DNA from: Monosporascus cannonballus
Lineage: Eukaryota > Ascomycota > Sordariomycetes > Xylariales
Length of the DNA stretch: 18,832 nt
Assembly: GCA_004154925.1 (NCBI GenBank)
Contig: QJNS01000732.1
Location: 1 to 18,832 of the forward strand
Direction of reading: 5' to 3'
Positions 1 to 9,165 of this stretch are shown here, one piece after another; the first letter of the stretch is position 1; each line of letters opens with the position of its first letter. A program made the translations under genes and the position numbers. Under the pieces are notes generated by a model. That model saw nothing but the letters and a program-made list of their open reading frames with translations. It made no database searches and was not told where the DNA came from.

Positions 1-492
1 CCCGGTAGCAGGCATCTATTTTACGTGTGGCTGGCGTGAATGAAGCTACACTGGAGAGGAACTCGTGGTGCGACAGCTCGATAGGTAACTGCGGTTGAGG
101 ACCAGACGACCTGGTAATTAGTTGGTGATGAATCTCGTTACGACCATGAGGCGGCAAATGCGTTTATCTCCCATCTGGTTTATTCGCCGAGGTGGATGTG
201 GCTGCATGTCCCATGTAAAGCATGACCAACTTGCGAAGCTCGTGCGCGGGTTGGACTTTCGATGGAATAGAGTAGTTGCTGTGATTAGATACTGTACCAC
301 GTCCTTGTCCCAGCAATCTTTGATTTCAGGAGGTATCCTGCTACATATATTCTCTGTATATTATGTGATGTGGGATTTCCAGTATCGCATCGAACCGGCA
401 GAGCCCGCAGCATGCGCCGGAGCACGAATCGAGGAGGTCCTTAACAGGCCGCCCCGTAACAGCCGAGCTTCGTTCCACTGTACCTCGAGCGC
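1..492. other. Intergenic, no gene recognised
   Basis: No reading frame here resembles a known family. An open frame on the + strand from about 122 to 529 begins at TTG, not ATG, and its end overlaps the esterase antisense, so it is treated as chance. The stretch just below 493 is downstream of the esterase stop and should contain its 3'UTR. I see no tRNA, 5S or repeat signature. Confidence 0.6.
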
Positions 493-1290
493 CTATTCCT
501 CGACGGACGTGTGCTCCGGCAGCCCCTGACTCTTGAGAAAGTCGACGATGTCATCGCCCCCCTGATGGCCATATATCCAATGGCCGCCTGTCTCGTACTC
601 CTTCCAGACGACGTCCATCCCATAGCCCCTGAGTATATCCCTCAGCTTCCGCCCCTGCTCTACGGGAACCACGTCGTCGTTAGCCGCGTGGCTCAGGAAA
701 ACGGGCGTGTCGCGGTATACGTCGGCGCTCGCGGAGGCGCCTCCGAGTTGCAGCGCCAAGTTGTCACGACATGAGGTTACCGAGGCCGCGGGGAGCGCCA
801 TCCAGCTCGACAGACCAATTAGCGCGCCCAGCCGACTTTGGGTTTCCATCGATTGGTCGTTCGACTCTTGGAGATTGAGCAGCGCGTGGACGGCCGTTGC
901 GAATCCTTGGCAGAATCCCGCCAGTATGACTCGGCGCAAGCCTCCAACCGTAGCCGCCTCATTCTTGATGAGTTGTATCAATTTGGCAGCGCTTTGCCTC
1001 AGACCTTCGACCTGCAGGCCTGGCCGTTCAGCCGGATTCCAGAGGTCCCAGACGTCGAACCATTGAATTATCTCTCGTTCGAGTTCGGCCGAGTAGTGCT
1101 TCTCCGACTGGGCGAAGACCCATCGGATGCTGGGGAATATGTCTTGGACGTGACGACCCTGCGAATTTTGACCGTCGAGCAGATCCTCGCTGAGCTTTAT
1201 CGCCGTTGAGTTGCGACCGTGCAGAAAGATTACCGTGTGCGTATGCCGATGGCTTTCGTGAGGCGGTATGCAATACAACTTCAGATACAT
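493..1290 (-). CDS. Acyl-protein thioesterase/carboxylesterase-like alpha/beta-hydrolase, Ser-to-Cys nucleophile
   Basis: Predicted 265-aa hydrolase of the phospholipase/carboxylesterase (Abhydrolase_2) family, whose members cleave acyl thioesters or carboxyl esters in the cytosol. Family landmarks are visible: THTVIFLHGR near residue 17 (oxyanion-hole region), QWFDVWDL near 77, the nucleophile elbow LAGFCQG at 123-129, HAANDDVVP at 201-209 (catalytic Asp205) and ETGGHW at 233-238 (catalytic His237). The elbow is normally G-x-S-x-G; here residue 127 is Cys (codon TGC), giving a Cys-Asp-His triad. I chose the ATG at 1290 because homologous fungal proteins begin a few residues before the HTHTV segment. 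The same frame stays open upstream, with in-frame ATGs at 1479 and 1548, so a longer N-terminus is possible. No intron is needed. The substrate is unknown. The family call is firm; activity with Cys is inference. Confidence 0.8.
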   Translation of the reverse strand: MYLKLYCIPPHESHRHTHTVIFLHGRNSTAIKLSEDLLDGQNSQGRHVQDIFPSIRWVFAQSEKHYSAELEREIIQWFDVWDLWNPAERPGLQVEGLRQSAAKLIQLIKNEAATVGGLRRVILAGFCQGFATAVHALLNLQESNDQSMETQSRLGALIGLSSWMALPAASVTSCRDNLALQLGGASASADVYRDTPVFLSHAANDDVVPVEQGRKLRDILRGYGMDVVWKEYETGGHWIYGHQGGDDIVDFLKSQGLPEHTSVEE

Positions 1291-1977
1291 GGGATGGTAT
1301 GATGGGTCGCCGCGTGGATGTGGGTGTTCTCGTGTGGATACATGAGTTGCAAGCCCGCTTCGTGGGTGGGAGGATGTGGCGAAGGAGAGGTAAACGGTAG
1401 GAGACGGGAAGACCCAGAACCCGGCCGGTGTCCTGAAATGTTGAGACCGCCAGTTCAGATACGACACGCGATAAGGCATAGCGGGAAGTTTAATGTTGTC
1501 CTCTTGAGATGTTAAGGAAGGGTCAGACAACTTGAACCAGTCGGACATGTGAAAGGGACTTGTAGATGCATAAAGGCGCCCGTTGGGATTTAAGGTTCGA
1601 CGGCGCAATGCACCCCAGGTGGCTGGCGAAAGTCTGCTTCGGTAGATGATTCACAATGTACGGGAGACGCATGACTGTATACCGAAAAAGCAACAGAAGG
1701 CATGAGATTGGGTTTGCCCCTGGTTGTCTAAGCCATTGTACCACGTGTTTCAAATATGCAAATGTCAGAGTACAGCCAACCCTTCGGGGCCTATCACACA
1801 GCAAGAGGGGTGTTTTGGTGACACAGGCCCGAGGTGAAAAGACAGGATACTTGTCTCATCCGGTGTTGGTCCATGTGGACAAGTTTTCGGCCTTATGGCC
1901 AACATTTCCAAACCTTCCAGATGAGAATTGGGGTCTTGAAACAGATCACAGCGATATCCTGTTTGGTCATCCCCGCT
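1291..1977. other. Intergenic: upstream of esterase, downstream of J-protein
   Basis: This stretch holds the esterase promoter and 5' leader (read leftward) and the 3' end of the J-protein transcript. The lower-numbered part, 1291-1548, remains open in the esterase frame but shows no conserved motif. Other short frames here run antisense or start at non-ATG codons. No RNA gene or repeat was recognised. Confidence 0.5.
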
Positions 1978-2910
1978 CTATCTGTTGTGACGGGATAGCT
2001 CGGTCTGGTTACCCATAGATGAGGCGAGAGCCCAGCCTTCTCTTTGGCGCAGGAAGTTTTCGACTCTCTCTTGCTTGTCTAGACTGGCGAGCTCACCCTG
2101 GCGCTGACGCATGTCATGGCCGATAGCTTCGTGCTTCTGGTCACGCATCTCGATGAGGTTCATGGATTGGGTGCTGGCGCGCCGAGCTTGTCCCATGCTT
2201 CCAAAGATGGCAATGGCACACAGAACAGCGACGAAAAGCTCGTTGGACATGTAGAGAGGGCTCTGCTTCTTCTTCTCGCCATTTCTCTCTTCATACCAGC
2301 GTTCCCAGTCCTCCCAAGTCGCGTTCATGCTGGCGTTTCCCGGCTGTTTGCGCCACGCCCTGTCAGCTTCACGCATGTTGTTCTCCATTCCGAGTTTACC
2401 GGCCCAGCCGGCACCGTAGAGATCGTAGGCGCGCCGCTTACCGGGGTCGCACAGTATGTCGTTGGCCGCGACAACTAGGCGGTACCGCTCGAGCCGTGCG
2501 GCATGAGACAGCTTGTCACCTGGAGCGTGACGATGGCTATCCGGATGGTAAACCTTAACAAGGTGATAGAATCTTGTCTTGCTGTAAGGGGCCCCTTTCT
2601 TCTGATCGAAAATCTCATACGGCGTAGGATGTGGCGACGAGGGCCATTGATAGTCGTGACGCCCAGAGCCTTGGTGGTCTTTGCTTGGGCCGTCAGAGAC
2701 GGTAGCATAAGTACGGCGACCCGGCAGGCCGTGATAGCATCCGGAGCCGGGTGATGAGTTTTGTCGCCTGGAGTTGCATTTGGTTTCGCTGCCAAGGAGT
2801 CGTTGAAAGCCCGAGCTACATGGTGAGGTTACCGAAGCCGGTGCATATGAAATCAATGCAGGAAGACTAGAGGGCGAACACACGGCAAGGGGTAACAATT
2901 TTAGAATCAT
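1978..2910 (-). CDS. Mitochondrial-type J-domain (DnaJ/Hsp40) protein, membrane-anchored
   Basis: Intronless 310-aa protein starting at a true ATG (2910). Residues 1-67 lack a clear acidic cluster, are Ser/Arg rich and end near GRRTYATVS, as in many mitochondrial presequences. The J domain covers about 95-166: TPYEIF, helix II ending in the invariant HPD (122-124), then RYRLVVAANDILCDPGKRRAYDLYG. A single hydrophobic segment lies at about 225-240 (LFVAVLCAIAIFGSMG), followed by a charged C-terminal tail of about 70 residues that looks helical or coiled. J proteins stimulate Hsp70 ATPase through HPD; the presequence and single membrane span suggest an inner-membrane co-chaperone facing the matrix. 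No Gly/Phe linker or Cys-rich zinc domain is present, so it is a class C (type III) J protein. The specific partner is unknown. It is transcribed divergently from the DHH1 gene. Confidence 0.85.
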   Translation of the reverse strand: MILKLLPLAVCSPSSLPALISYAPASVTSPCSSGFQRLLGSETKCNSRRQNSSPGSGCYHGLPGRRTYATVSDGPSKDHQGSGRHDYQWPSSPHPTPYEIFDQKKGAPYSKTRFYHLVKVYHPDSHRHAPGDKLSHAARLERYRLVVAANDILCDPGKRRAYDLYGAGWAGKLGMENNMREADRAWRKQPGNASMNATWEDWERWYEERNGEKKKQSPLYMSNELFVAVLCAIAIFGSMGQARRASTQSMNLIEMRDQKHEAIGHDMRQRQGELASLDKQERVENFLRQREGWALASSMGNQTELSRHNR

Positions 2911-3700
2911 TTTAGATACAATTATGGGTTTCCAATGCCTGCGAAGCCCCCGGTGAAGGCGTCATGGCGATGCCGTCGGTTTGAGGGATGGGAGAGGTTA
3001 AAGAGGGAGTTCGCGCTGTGGCGGTTTATCAAGGGTAATGATGCTCATCATCCATTGATCAAATGGGCCCCCCCATCCACTATCGCGCTATCGGAGCTTA
3101 ACCGTCATAATCCCCGTCCCTTGCCGCGCCTCGCAGCCGCTTAGTGCTCGCCAGGGGTCTCGTGGCACAGTTAGCAAATCCACTAACTGAGTACAAGGTC
3201 GAAGTACCTAGACACCCGCTCATTTGAAGCTCCTTCGGGCCGCGGAAGCGCGGACTGCTGTTTCTAAATGTACATACCGCAGCAACCTCTTTCGCGCAAA
3301 ACGCTTAAAACCCCCCCAGGACTTAGTCCATTGCTTAATGCCATCGGTTTTGCCACATTTTCCCACAGAACAGAAGGTTGAAGGTGCTACAGAGGTTAGA
3401 AAAGAGACAATTGGAATAAATAACTCGGGCGTCGGCTTACGTGGTAAATATGACGGAACTTGACCAAAAAGGAAAGTGGCTCGTGCGCGCAGAAAAAGAC
3501 GATAAAAAGATAAGCTCGCAGGGGGCTCGCGCGGGTCAAGGCTCAAATTGGAAATCATTGCCATTTACTACAAAGTACCATAGTAAATAGCTGGATTTTA
3601 TGGATAAATCGGCGGCACCTGCCCTTATCGAGGATCTTGGCGAACCGATTCTAAACTGGGACCATCTTTCCTGCTTCCTGCTTGGTTGCGTAGCACTCCG
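2911..3700. other. Divergent spacer between J-protein and DHH1, no gene supported
   Basis: Contains the J-protein promoter on the minus side and distal DHH1 promoter sequence on the plus side. A minus-strand ATG frame at 3220-3564 (114 aa) and a plus-strand frame at 3224-3463 overlap each other and match no family I know; the coding potential looks like chance. No tRNA B-box or snRNA-like sequence was recognised, although a short hairpin-prone GC stretch occurs around 3235-3260. Confidence 0.5.
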
Positions 3701-3773
3701 ACGTCAAAGGAACTTTTTCTCTCCACCACCACATCAACCCACCGCATTGAAACACTGACCACGACAACCGCCC

Positions 3774-3803
3774 GAACAAGAACAAGAACAAGAACAAGAA
3801 CAA
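3774..3803 (+). repeat. GAACAA hexanucleotide microsatellite, 5 copies
   Basis: Five perfect tandem copies of GAACAA lie in the region expected to be the distal promoter or beginning of the DHH1 transcript. A hexamer repeat does not shift a reading frame, but no coding role is apparent. It is embedded in a longer CA/GA-rich, T-poor strand. Confidence 0.9.
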
Positions 3804-3866
3804 CACCAACCACAACGCATCTTGTCTCTCTTCTTCGTCGCCTTCCTCCGCCCTCGCCCGAATCTC

Positions 3867-3998
3867 ATGAGCCGGAAACTATTCTATATTAGACCTCGAC
3901 GATATCCAACACCGCTACTCACACCAGTACTATATTCTCACGAGACCAAATATCCATCTTCTGCATCACCCTATTGGAAGAACACACGCACGCCCTGA
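3867..3998 (+). other. Possible upstream ORF in DHH1 leader
   Basis: An ATG at 3867 opens a 43-codon frame ending in TGA at 3996-3998. It matters only if transcription of DHH1 starts upstream of it, which the sequence alone cannot decide. No protein similarity is recognised. It is the last ATG before a 431-nt ATG-free stretch. Confidence 0.25.
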
Positions 3999-4062
3999 GT
4001 GAACCACCCCCTCTGATCCGCATCAAACTGGGGCGCCATTCTTATTGTAGGTAACGATCACG

Positions 4063-4145
4063 ACTTCCCTCCCACGCTCTCCTACCTTCACTCCCTCCCC
4101 CTCCCCCCCTCGGGCTTCTTACCCCTCGGTCTCCATTGCCACCTC
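4063..4145 (+). promoter_or_regulatory. CT-rich tract, likely DHH1 core promoter/start region
   Basis: The plus strand is strongly pyrimidine-rich here, with runs of C interrupted by T, including an 11-base CTCCCCCTCC-like core near 4094-4110. In filamentous fungi such CT tracts commonly sit just upstream of or around transcription start sites of strongly expressed genes. The assignment to DHH1 is from position and orientation only. Confidence 0.45.
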
Positions 4146-4298
4146 AAGCACTTCAATTTTACTCCACAACCACCTTACCAACCCGGGCTACAGAGTCCTC
4201 GTCGACTGCCTGACTTACTGACCTCGAGTAGTCTTCTGCAAGGCTCTCATCATCATTCTTCCTTGATCTTGACGACATTAGCCGTACCTGAACGAGAG

Positions 4299-4487
4299 GT
4301 ATGTATTTCAGATGGCGTCGGTTTCTACTTCTCTCTCTCCGTGTCTTCCATACCCTCTTGTCCTCGAGGTGGTATGAGACGAAACATACTGCCGCCGACA
4401 TCGAGGTCCCTTACCGCTCCTACTTACGGAGACCACTCGGACTTGGTGGATTCAGTTGGCTGTATTGGAGCTGACGATTTGCCTTAG
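4299..4487 (+). other. Probable 5'UTR intron of DHH1 (189 nt)
   Basis: The donor GTATGT at 4299 matches the fungal consensus exactly. A CTGAC branch-point sequence lies at 4471-4475 and is followed by CCTTAG, whose AG is at 4486-4487, a normal 12-nt spacing. The segment contains three ATGs (4301, 4312, 4374), each opening a short frame that ends before the DHH1 start, whereas flanking leader sequence (3870-4298 and 4488-4713) contains none. Removing it gives an ATG-free leader. Inference from splice signals and ATG distribution; other acceptors are possible. Confidence 0.5.
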
Positions 4488-4713
4488 AACCGCGCGAAGG
4501 ACCCCCATAGCCGAGCCGCTTGCCCGCTACTCTTTGAGACACCACCGGCGAGCCGTGGCAGTATTTGAAACGATTCCGCCTTGATTCCCAGTCCACCAGA
4601 CAAACGACGGTCGCACTTGTTGGCACGACCTTCACACGAGGCTTAACCTGCGACCTCGAAAGCCACCCCCACCATCTGACTCGACGACTCGATAGCCTAC
4701 TTCCTTAAACAAC

Positions 4714-6385
4714 ATGGCGGATGCTTTAGCAGCGCAATTACGGGCCTCAACGCTCAACGATGAGCCCCAAAATGATGACTGGAAGAAGAACCTGAACATC
4801 CCCGCCCGTGACTCCAGGCACCAAACTGAAGTATGCCATCCTTCCATCTTCCGAAAAGGCCTCTCTGTCGCCTTTCTCTACAATAGACTGACATAACGTT
4901 TCGTAGGATGTCACCAACACTAAAGGCTTAGAATGGGAGGATTTCTCGATCAAGCGAGATTTGCTGATGGGTATTTTCGAAGCTGGTTATGAGAAGCCCT
5001 CCCCCATTCAAGAAGAAGCGATCCCTGTTGCCCTGACTGGCCGCGATATCCTGGCGAGGGCAAAGAACGGCACTGGCAAAACGGCAGCTTTCGTTGTACC
5101 GACCCTCGAGCGCATCAACCCGAAAATTAACAAGATCCAGGCGCTGATACTGGTCCCCACGCGAGAGTTAGCGATGCAGACGTCGCAAGTCTGCAAGACC
5201 CTCGGAAAGCACCTCGGCATCAACGTCATGGTCACGACAGGAGGCACTGGCCTTCGAGACGATATTGTCCGTCTGCAGGATCCAGTCCACATAGTGGTGG
5301 GCACTCCGGGACGTATCCTCGATCTGGCTGGCAAGAGCGTCGCCGATCTCAGCGAATGTCCCATGTTCATCATGGACGAAGCTGACAAGCTCCTGTCGGT
5401 CGAGTTCACCCCCGTCATCGAGCAGTTGCTGCAATTCCACCCTAAGGATCGACAAGTCATGCTGTTCTCTGCGACGTTCCCGTTGTCTGTCAAGGACTTT
5501 TCCGATAAGAACATGGTCAAGCCCTACGAGATCAACCTGATGGACGAGCTTACCCTTCGGGGTATCACGCAGTACTACGCCTTCGTCGAGGAGAAGCAAA
5601 AGGTCCACTGCCTGAACACCCTCTTCTCAAAGTTGCAGATCAACCAATCCATCATCTTCTGCAACTCCACCAACCGCGTCGAGCTGCTGGCCAAGAAGAT
5701 CACGGAGCTTGGATACTCGTGCTTCTACAGTCATGCCAAGATGGCGCAGCACGCACGAAACCGAGTCTTTCACGATTTCCGCAACGGTGTCTGCCGTAAC
5801 CTGGTCTGCTCTGACCTCCTCACTCGTGGTATCGACATTCAGGCTGTAAACGTTGTTATCAACTTCGACTTCCCCAAGAATGCCGAGACGTATCTGCATC
5901 GTATCGGCCGATCCGGTCGATACGGCCATCTTGGTCTGGCTATTAACCTGATCAACTGGGACGACAGGTTCAACCTGTACAACATCGAAAAGGATCTTGG
6001 CACCGAGATCCAGCCTATCCCGGCCACGATTGACAAGGCCTTGTACGTTTACGACAACCCCGAGAGCATCCCCCGGCCTGTCAACACGTACGGGCCAAAG
6101 CCTCTGGCTGCACCGCCCAACAATCAGCACCAAAGCGAGCAATCCCAAAAACAACAACCTCAGCAGCTGCATGGCCAACAGCAGCCCATACCTGGGGCTA
6201 CGCAACCGACAGGCCAGAACAACTTCCGTGGCCAAGGCCGCGGAGGTCAGTACACTGATTCTCAACCTCGCCAGTATCAGAGTAACCGTGGCGGATCCCG
6301 AGGTGGCCGCGGGCGAGGACGAGGTTACAACAGCTATGGTGGACGCGGGGGTCGTGGCCAGAGCCAGACCGCCCAACAAGCCTAA
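4714..6385 (+). CDS. dhh1: ATP-dependent RNA helicase Dhh1 (DDX6/Me31B family)
   Basis: Two coding exons, 4714-4830 and 4907-6385, encode 531 aa. Dhh1 is a cytoplasmic DEAD-box protein that promotes mRNA decapping and translational repression and accumulates in P-bodies. The N-terminus has the Dhh1 signature DWKKNLNIP. Helicase motifs in order: Q motif around Gln74, AKNGTGKT (91-98), PTRELA, TPGR, DEAD (196-199), SAT (227-229), IIFCNS, TRGID and HRIGRSGR (370-377). The C-terminal tail from about 440 is Gln/Pro-rich and ends in RGG/RGRG repeats (about 480-524), a low-complexity region typical of fungal Dhh1 and linked to condensation. The start ATG has a favourable context (AACATGG) and the exon 1 protein matches the family. 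The leader is about 0.8 kb or longer, CT-rich, with a probable intron, which suggests regulation at the leader level. All catalytic motifs are intact. Confidence 0.97.
4831..4906 (+). other. DHH1 coding intron (76 nt, phase 0)
   Basis: Donor GTATGC, branch-point CTGAC at 4888-4892, acceptor TAG ending at 4906. Splicing joins ...RHQTE to [10 protein letters not shown], restoring the continuous family sequence. Reading through meets an in-frame stop inside the intron. Confidence 0.95.
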
Positions 6386-6973
6386 TTCCACGTGAAAATA
6401 ACCGAACTAGCCACCATTCGTAGGCTCCCTCTAGCGCATGGTGGATTTGGGTGGTCTTGCCCTATTCTGCATTGTACATATTCTATCCTCTGGATTTTGT
6501 CTGCTGATTTGTAACATACCCATCACGACGTTTTCTCTTGTTCTTTTGGTTTTCGAACCGCTTCTCGAGACAATCATAAGAGGACTCGGCATTTGAAGAC
6601 ATGGGACTAGGTCCGTTATGGCTGGATGACATCGGAACGGTCAAAAATTGGCGTTGGGAGTTTTCACTTTTGGGGGAGGAGTGATCATCATGAGGCGAAA
6701 CTGGTCGGTGCTGCCTACATTGGGAGGTCTGCTTTCGCCCGGAGTTTACCTGAGGGTAAGGTGGAAGGGAACGGAGGTAGCCACTGATTGCTTCGAGTCA
6801 TTGGCATGATATTGATCCCGAAGATATCGACCTCGAGATCTATCTAGCTGGGGTCCTAGGGGAACTCTTGCGTGGGCAGGTGTGTAACCGGCATCGGCCC
6901 CATTGCCTTACGACGTATGCACAACGCACTGCATCGATACGACTGCAGGAGCAGCTGTGTATGAAGTTACATG

Positions 6974-6989
6974 GACAACCCCGGTTGTC
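6974..6989. repeat. 16-bp palindrome (7-bp arms, 2-bp centre)
   Basis: GACAACC and GGTTGTC are perfect inverted arms around a CC centre. The left arm, in the context ACATGGACAACC, recurs about 70 bp downstream near 7035-7046 without its partner. It could be a protein-binding dyad; no function is claimed. Confidence 0.5.
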
Positions 6990-8829
6990 ACACCTTTCAA
7001 CTCTTTACGATGACATGACAGCTTTGTACCGCAGACATGGACAACCACGCGTCCTGAAACAAGCCACTCTGGAAGGATGCAACGGTCAACGTCATGCCTG
7101 ACATGAAAAATCAGAAAATCAGAAAACATAAAAAATCTTTTTGGAGGGGGACGCTGGATGGACCTGATAACTCCCTGACTAGTCATGCTCCTTTGCGGAG
7201 GAGAAGCAGGGCTAGTGAGTTAGGTAGTGCCCTGAGCAATGTATGGTGGCTGTCGAAGCCATCATTTTCCCTTTCACCTATCTCCGGTCCGTCTCTGTTG
7301 CATTTTACGTGACATTTGTTAGATGTGCCCATGGACGGTTACATGATCTTGGTATTAATATCGCATGCAGTATTTGTCACAAAAATGAGTGCAGGTCAAA
7401 CTATGAATGTAAGCCCTCAAAATACAAGATGCTGCACACGGGAGTCCCATGGGGGGGCCATCACAGCATCCAGAGAATCTCAGGGCAGTGCTCCCACTCC
7501 AGAGGAGCTGGAGGCTTTTGTCAATCTCCGGATGGAATGAGAGCCAGATGACATGGAAAAAGACGTCGAAAAAGCCCAATTTAAAATCCGGTGCCCGAAG
7601 CTCTATATGATTTGTAGTATGGGGTGACGTTCTACCACCGAACTAGAGTCCAAAAACCAGACCTACCTCTGTATGCATGAGGCACGGAGGCGGGTAGACA
7701 TACAGCGGATAAGAGCGACCGTTAGGTATGAATCAAAATGGGATTCTCGGTTACCATATCATTTAGCAAGGCACGCTTCGACACGCGTCATCTTTATCTC
7801 CTCGCCAGCGCCGGCGCTGCTAGGGCTGGGCGATCCGCCTGGGAACGACACGAAAGACCTCCCAGGAAGATTTTCTTCCCAAAACCCGCCGGCGCGAAAG
7901 AATATGTCCGCAGACGCTCGGGCCATCGCATGCGGGTGGTCGGTCTTCTTACAGGGTTCCTCGGGCGCCGGAGGAATGTTACGCCTATTTTGACGTCGGG
8001 CGGCGCTAGCGTCCCCGTGCGTTGGCGCTCTCGGAGGCTCGGGAGGTGGGGCTGGGAATGGCCGGTGTGCGCTCTGGGGTGCGTCTTATTGGTCAAAATC
8101 TGTTAGTCGGTGGTGGCCTCGCTTGGATGGAAAAAGATGTGCCATCACCTCTCTGAGAGCCTTGCTGGTATATTTAGGGTTCTATCAGCATGTGAAATGT
8201 GATCCGCGCTCTTAGTTAGGTGTCCTGCCTTCAAGTCCCTCAACGGCCAGGGTCTGGAACATATTAGTCGATACTTGGGTGATTCGCATTCCCCGGCCCG
8301 CTAGGGCTGGACCGACCCGTTCTTGGGACTGGGACTGGTGAGTAGACGGATTGCGGCGCGCATTTTTCAACGGAATCCCTGAGGCCCCGAGAGGGGAATT
8401 CAACATGCGAATACTGGAGCCAGGCTTCTTTTGAGCTCGAATGCCCGGACGAGACGCCTTGATAGGGTCGTGTGTTACTTCACGGTTCGCAGATCTTGAA
8501 TATTCTGGCTTATGGGTCGTGTCTCCCCTCAATAACCAGCCTCGACTGATGGCGGTTCACGGGGTAACGGTAAAGTAAGAAATATCGGCTTTGTGAGATT
8601 TGCTCGACGGAAGCGTCATATTCAATCATGCGTACGCGGCACCTAACAGTGATGCGGTGGTGTGGGATGAGTAGGGATCCAGCAACCATCACAGACAACT
8701 TGTCATGATCTCACAAGATTGCAATACGGCGTTGATATCATGTGTATCACTCCATATCTGTTGCCTTGCATATATGGACAAAATCGTCTAAATTGTTTTC
8801 TGAGGCCAGGGCCTTTGTAGTTTGCTAGA

Positions 8830-8887
8830 ATCGGGATATTCCCTGCCTAGGCACCATGCAGCCGCAGGAAGCTACAGAAATCCCGAT
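8830..8887. repeat. Imperfect inverted repeat, possible hairpin
   Basis: ATCGGGAT at 8830-8837 is the exact reverse complement of ATCCCGAT at 8880-8887, and inside them TTCCCTGC (8839-8846) pairs with GCAGGAA (8864-8870) with one bulge. A stem with internal loop and an apical loop of about 17 nt is possible on either strand. It lies about 280 bp beyond the chitinase stop, so it could be in or past the 3'UTR. Confidence 0.4.
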
Positions 8888-9165
8888 GAATGCATGTATG
8901 ATCCATGAAATACGAAAGCATTTGCCAACATACGTTCTTATTCGACAAGACCTATCTTGTCCCCATGTCATAAAATTCGTTGTCGCATCGAACCCTCGAT
9001 GCCGGATATGTCTTTATCTTCTAGGGCATTGAGCCGCCTCACTAAGCGCAAAATCCAGTGACATATATATCCCCCATATTCTCTAGGCCTCCCCCTCCCT
9101 CTAGGGTGGCGCTAGTAAATTCAAATTCGGCCTCCGCCTGCCATCTCCTACTCCCAACCCGGTGA

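Larger units (their letters stand above)
6386..9165. other. Long spacer between convergent DHH1 and chitinase genes, no gene supported
   Basis: The first few hundred bases hold the DHH1 3'UTR and the last few hundred the chitinase 3'UTR; the two genes converge. The largest ATG frame is 7738-8106 (+, 122 aa, Arg/Gly rich) in a GC-rich island; it has an equally long antisense frame and no recognisable domain. Two short inverted repeats are visible (6974-6989 and 8830-8887). I found no tRNA, rRNA, transposase or LTR signature. Confidence 0.5.

Noticed and set aside
3235..3265. CTCCTTCGGGCC resembling the start of U6 snRNA
   Set aside because: Only the short CTTCGGG matches; the ACAGAGA-like and downstream U6 sequence is absent.
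3220..3564. 114-codon ATG frame on the minus strand upstream of DHH1
   Set aside because: No domain, overlapped by an opposite frame, and lies within the divergent promoter region.
5627..6391. 254-codon frame antisense to DHH1
   Set aside because: Complement of helicase motifs; no independent evidence of coding.
7738..8106. 122-codon ATG frame in a GC-rich island
   Set aside because: Arg/Gly-rich with no recognised domain, and antisense and overlapping frames of similar length exist; consistent with chance in GC-rich sequence. Kept only as a remark under the spacer.
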